In this document: positions 16,040 to 16,424 of the stretch, in pieces | How positions within the stretch are numbered: position 1 is the stretch's first letter | Layout: each line of letters opens with the position of its first letter | NCBI GenBank assembly: GCA_035537555.1 | Contig: DATLMR010000163.1 | Span: 1-16,424 of the forward strand | Length of the DNA stretch: 16,424 bases | Direction of reading: 5' to 3' | From: DATLMR01 sp035537555 | GTDB lineage: Bacteria > Acidobacteriota > Blastocatellia > UBA7656 | Made by a program: the position numbers and the translations under genes | Notes under the pieces: model-generated | What the model saw: the letters and a program-made list of their open reading frames with translations, nothing else | Databases searched by the model: none | Told to the model about the DNA's origin: nothing

Positions 16040-16178
16040 AGAAGCGAGGTGGCGGAGAGTCTCAGGTCTTCAGATTTCCGATCCTGACTGGATTTGCGGT
16101 TGAAGCCGGGCCGCTATTCTCAGATTCGATCCGCGAGCTTTCTCAGCCCGGGGCTGTTGCCGGCCTGCTTCGTTTCAG

Positions 16179-16424
16179 CTACCGCCCGAATCTCTGTGCG
16201 TCCTGGCTCGCGTAAGAGGCGACCGCGTAATCGGCGACGGCGGTAGTTTTAAGCGCGGCTATCACATCCGAGAGCTTGCCCGCGGGTATGGCGCAGGTCA
16301 TCTCGCTGTTGGGCAAGCCCGTGCGCACGCGGCTCAACATGCAGCCCACGCTCACGGCGGGCTCGTTCTGCTCTTTGGCTATGGCGATGATGTGGCACTG
16401 GGGCTTCCCTTCGAACCGGAGTCC
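16179..16424 (-). CDS. C-terminal fragment, probable DUF169 protein (5' end outside window)
   Basis: An open minus-strand frame enters from the right edge and ends at TAG 16181-16179, giving the last 81 residues of a protein. No frame for it starts inside the window. The segment VSVGCMLSRVRTGLPNSEMT followed by CAIPAGKLSDVIAALKTT resembles the C-terminal part of DUF169 (COG2043) proteins, with GC...R..TGL and an E...AIP..KL...I..L pattern. Function of that family is uncertain. Two further cysteines (C10 and C44 of the fragment) are present. Same strand as the histidine kinase, whose start lies 139 nt downstream; whether they share a transcript is unclear. Confidence 0.6.
   Translation of the reverse strand, partial: GLRFEGKPQCHIIAIAKEQNEPAVSVGCMLSRVRTGLPNSEMTCAIPAGKLSDVIAALKTTAVADYAVASYASQDAQRFGR

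Noticed and set aside
14777..16087. 436-residue plus-strand ORF
   Set aside because: It is a shadow of the histidine kinase on the other strand, rich in His/Arg/Gln/Glu as expected of an antisense frame.
16144..16156. CAGCCC-GGGGCTG as terminator of the DUF169-like gene
   Set aside because: With a one-base centre the real stem is short, and no T-run follows on the minus strand.

Overview
The window looks like chromosomal DNA from a GC-rich, Gram-negative-type bacterium, most likely an acidobacterium (Blastocatellia-like). This is an inference from gene style: a serine/threonine kinase fused to a TolB-like domain and TPRs, an ECF sigma factor with a zinc-finger membrane anti-sigma, and a secreted epoxide-hydrolase-like enzyme. 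No sequence comparison was possible. No rRNA, tRNA, CRISPR, insertion sequence or prophage gene was seen, and both edges cut through a gene.

Layout. 1-644 (-): ferritin-like diiron protein running off the left edge. 645-822: divergent promoter region. 823-2246 (+): small Cys/His protein, then an exported alpha/beta hydrolase. 2247-2339: short convergent gap with a 12-bp inverted repeat. 5360-2340 (-): DedA-family membrane protein followed by the kinase-TolB-TPR protein, in one reading frame separated by a single TGA. 5361-5668: gap with a heptamer repeat, a sigma70-like promoter and a possible 19-codon leader ORF. 5669-6649 (+): ROK sugar kinase. 6812-8614 (+): LepA/EF4, preceded by a 12-bp hairpin and an extended -10 promoter. 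8752-8832: 11-bp hairpin between convergent genes. 10323-8833 (-): ECF sigma factor and its anti-sigma. 10324-10630: divergent promoters, including a good match to a sigmaE-type promoter in front of the sigma gene. 10631-11419 (+): YfgM-like membrane TPR protein with a TTG start, then a terminator. 11541-12647 (+): YdjM/DUF457-type membrane protein. 12726-13958 (+): TPR protein with membrane segments at both ends and an almost leaderless promoter. 16039-13979 (-): orphan multi-pass sensor histidine kinase. 16424-16179 (-): C-terminus of a probable DUF169 protein.

How the genes fit together. Several encode signalling across the inner membrane: a Ser/Thr kinase, an ECF sigma/anti-sigma pair and a histidine kinase. 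Others encode envelope or translation functions (DedA, YfgM-like, LepA). The gene content is mostly ordinary. The most unusual item is the anti-sigma factor: after its zinc finger and single membrane helix comes a domain that reads like a TonB C-terminal domain, next to a sigma gene that appears to control itself.
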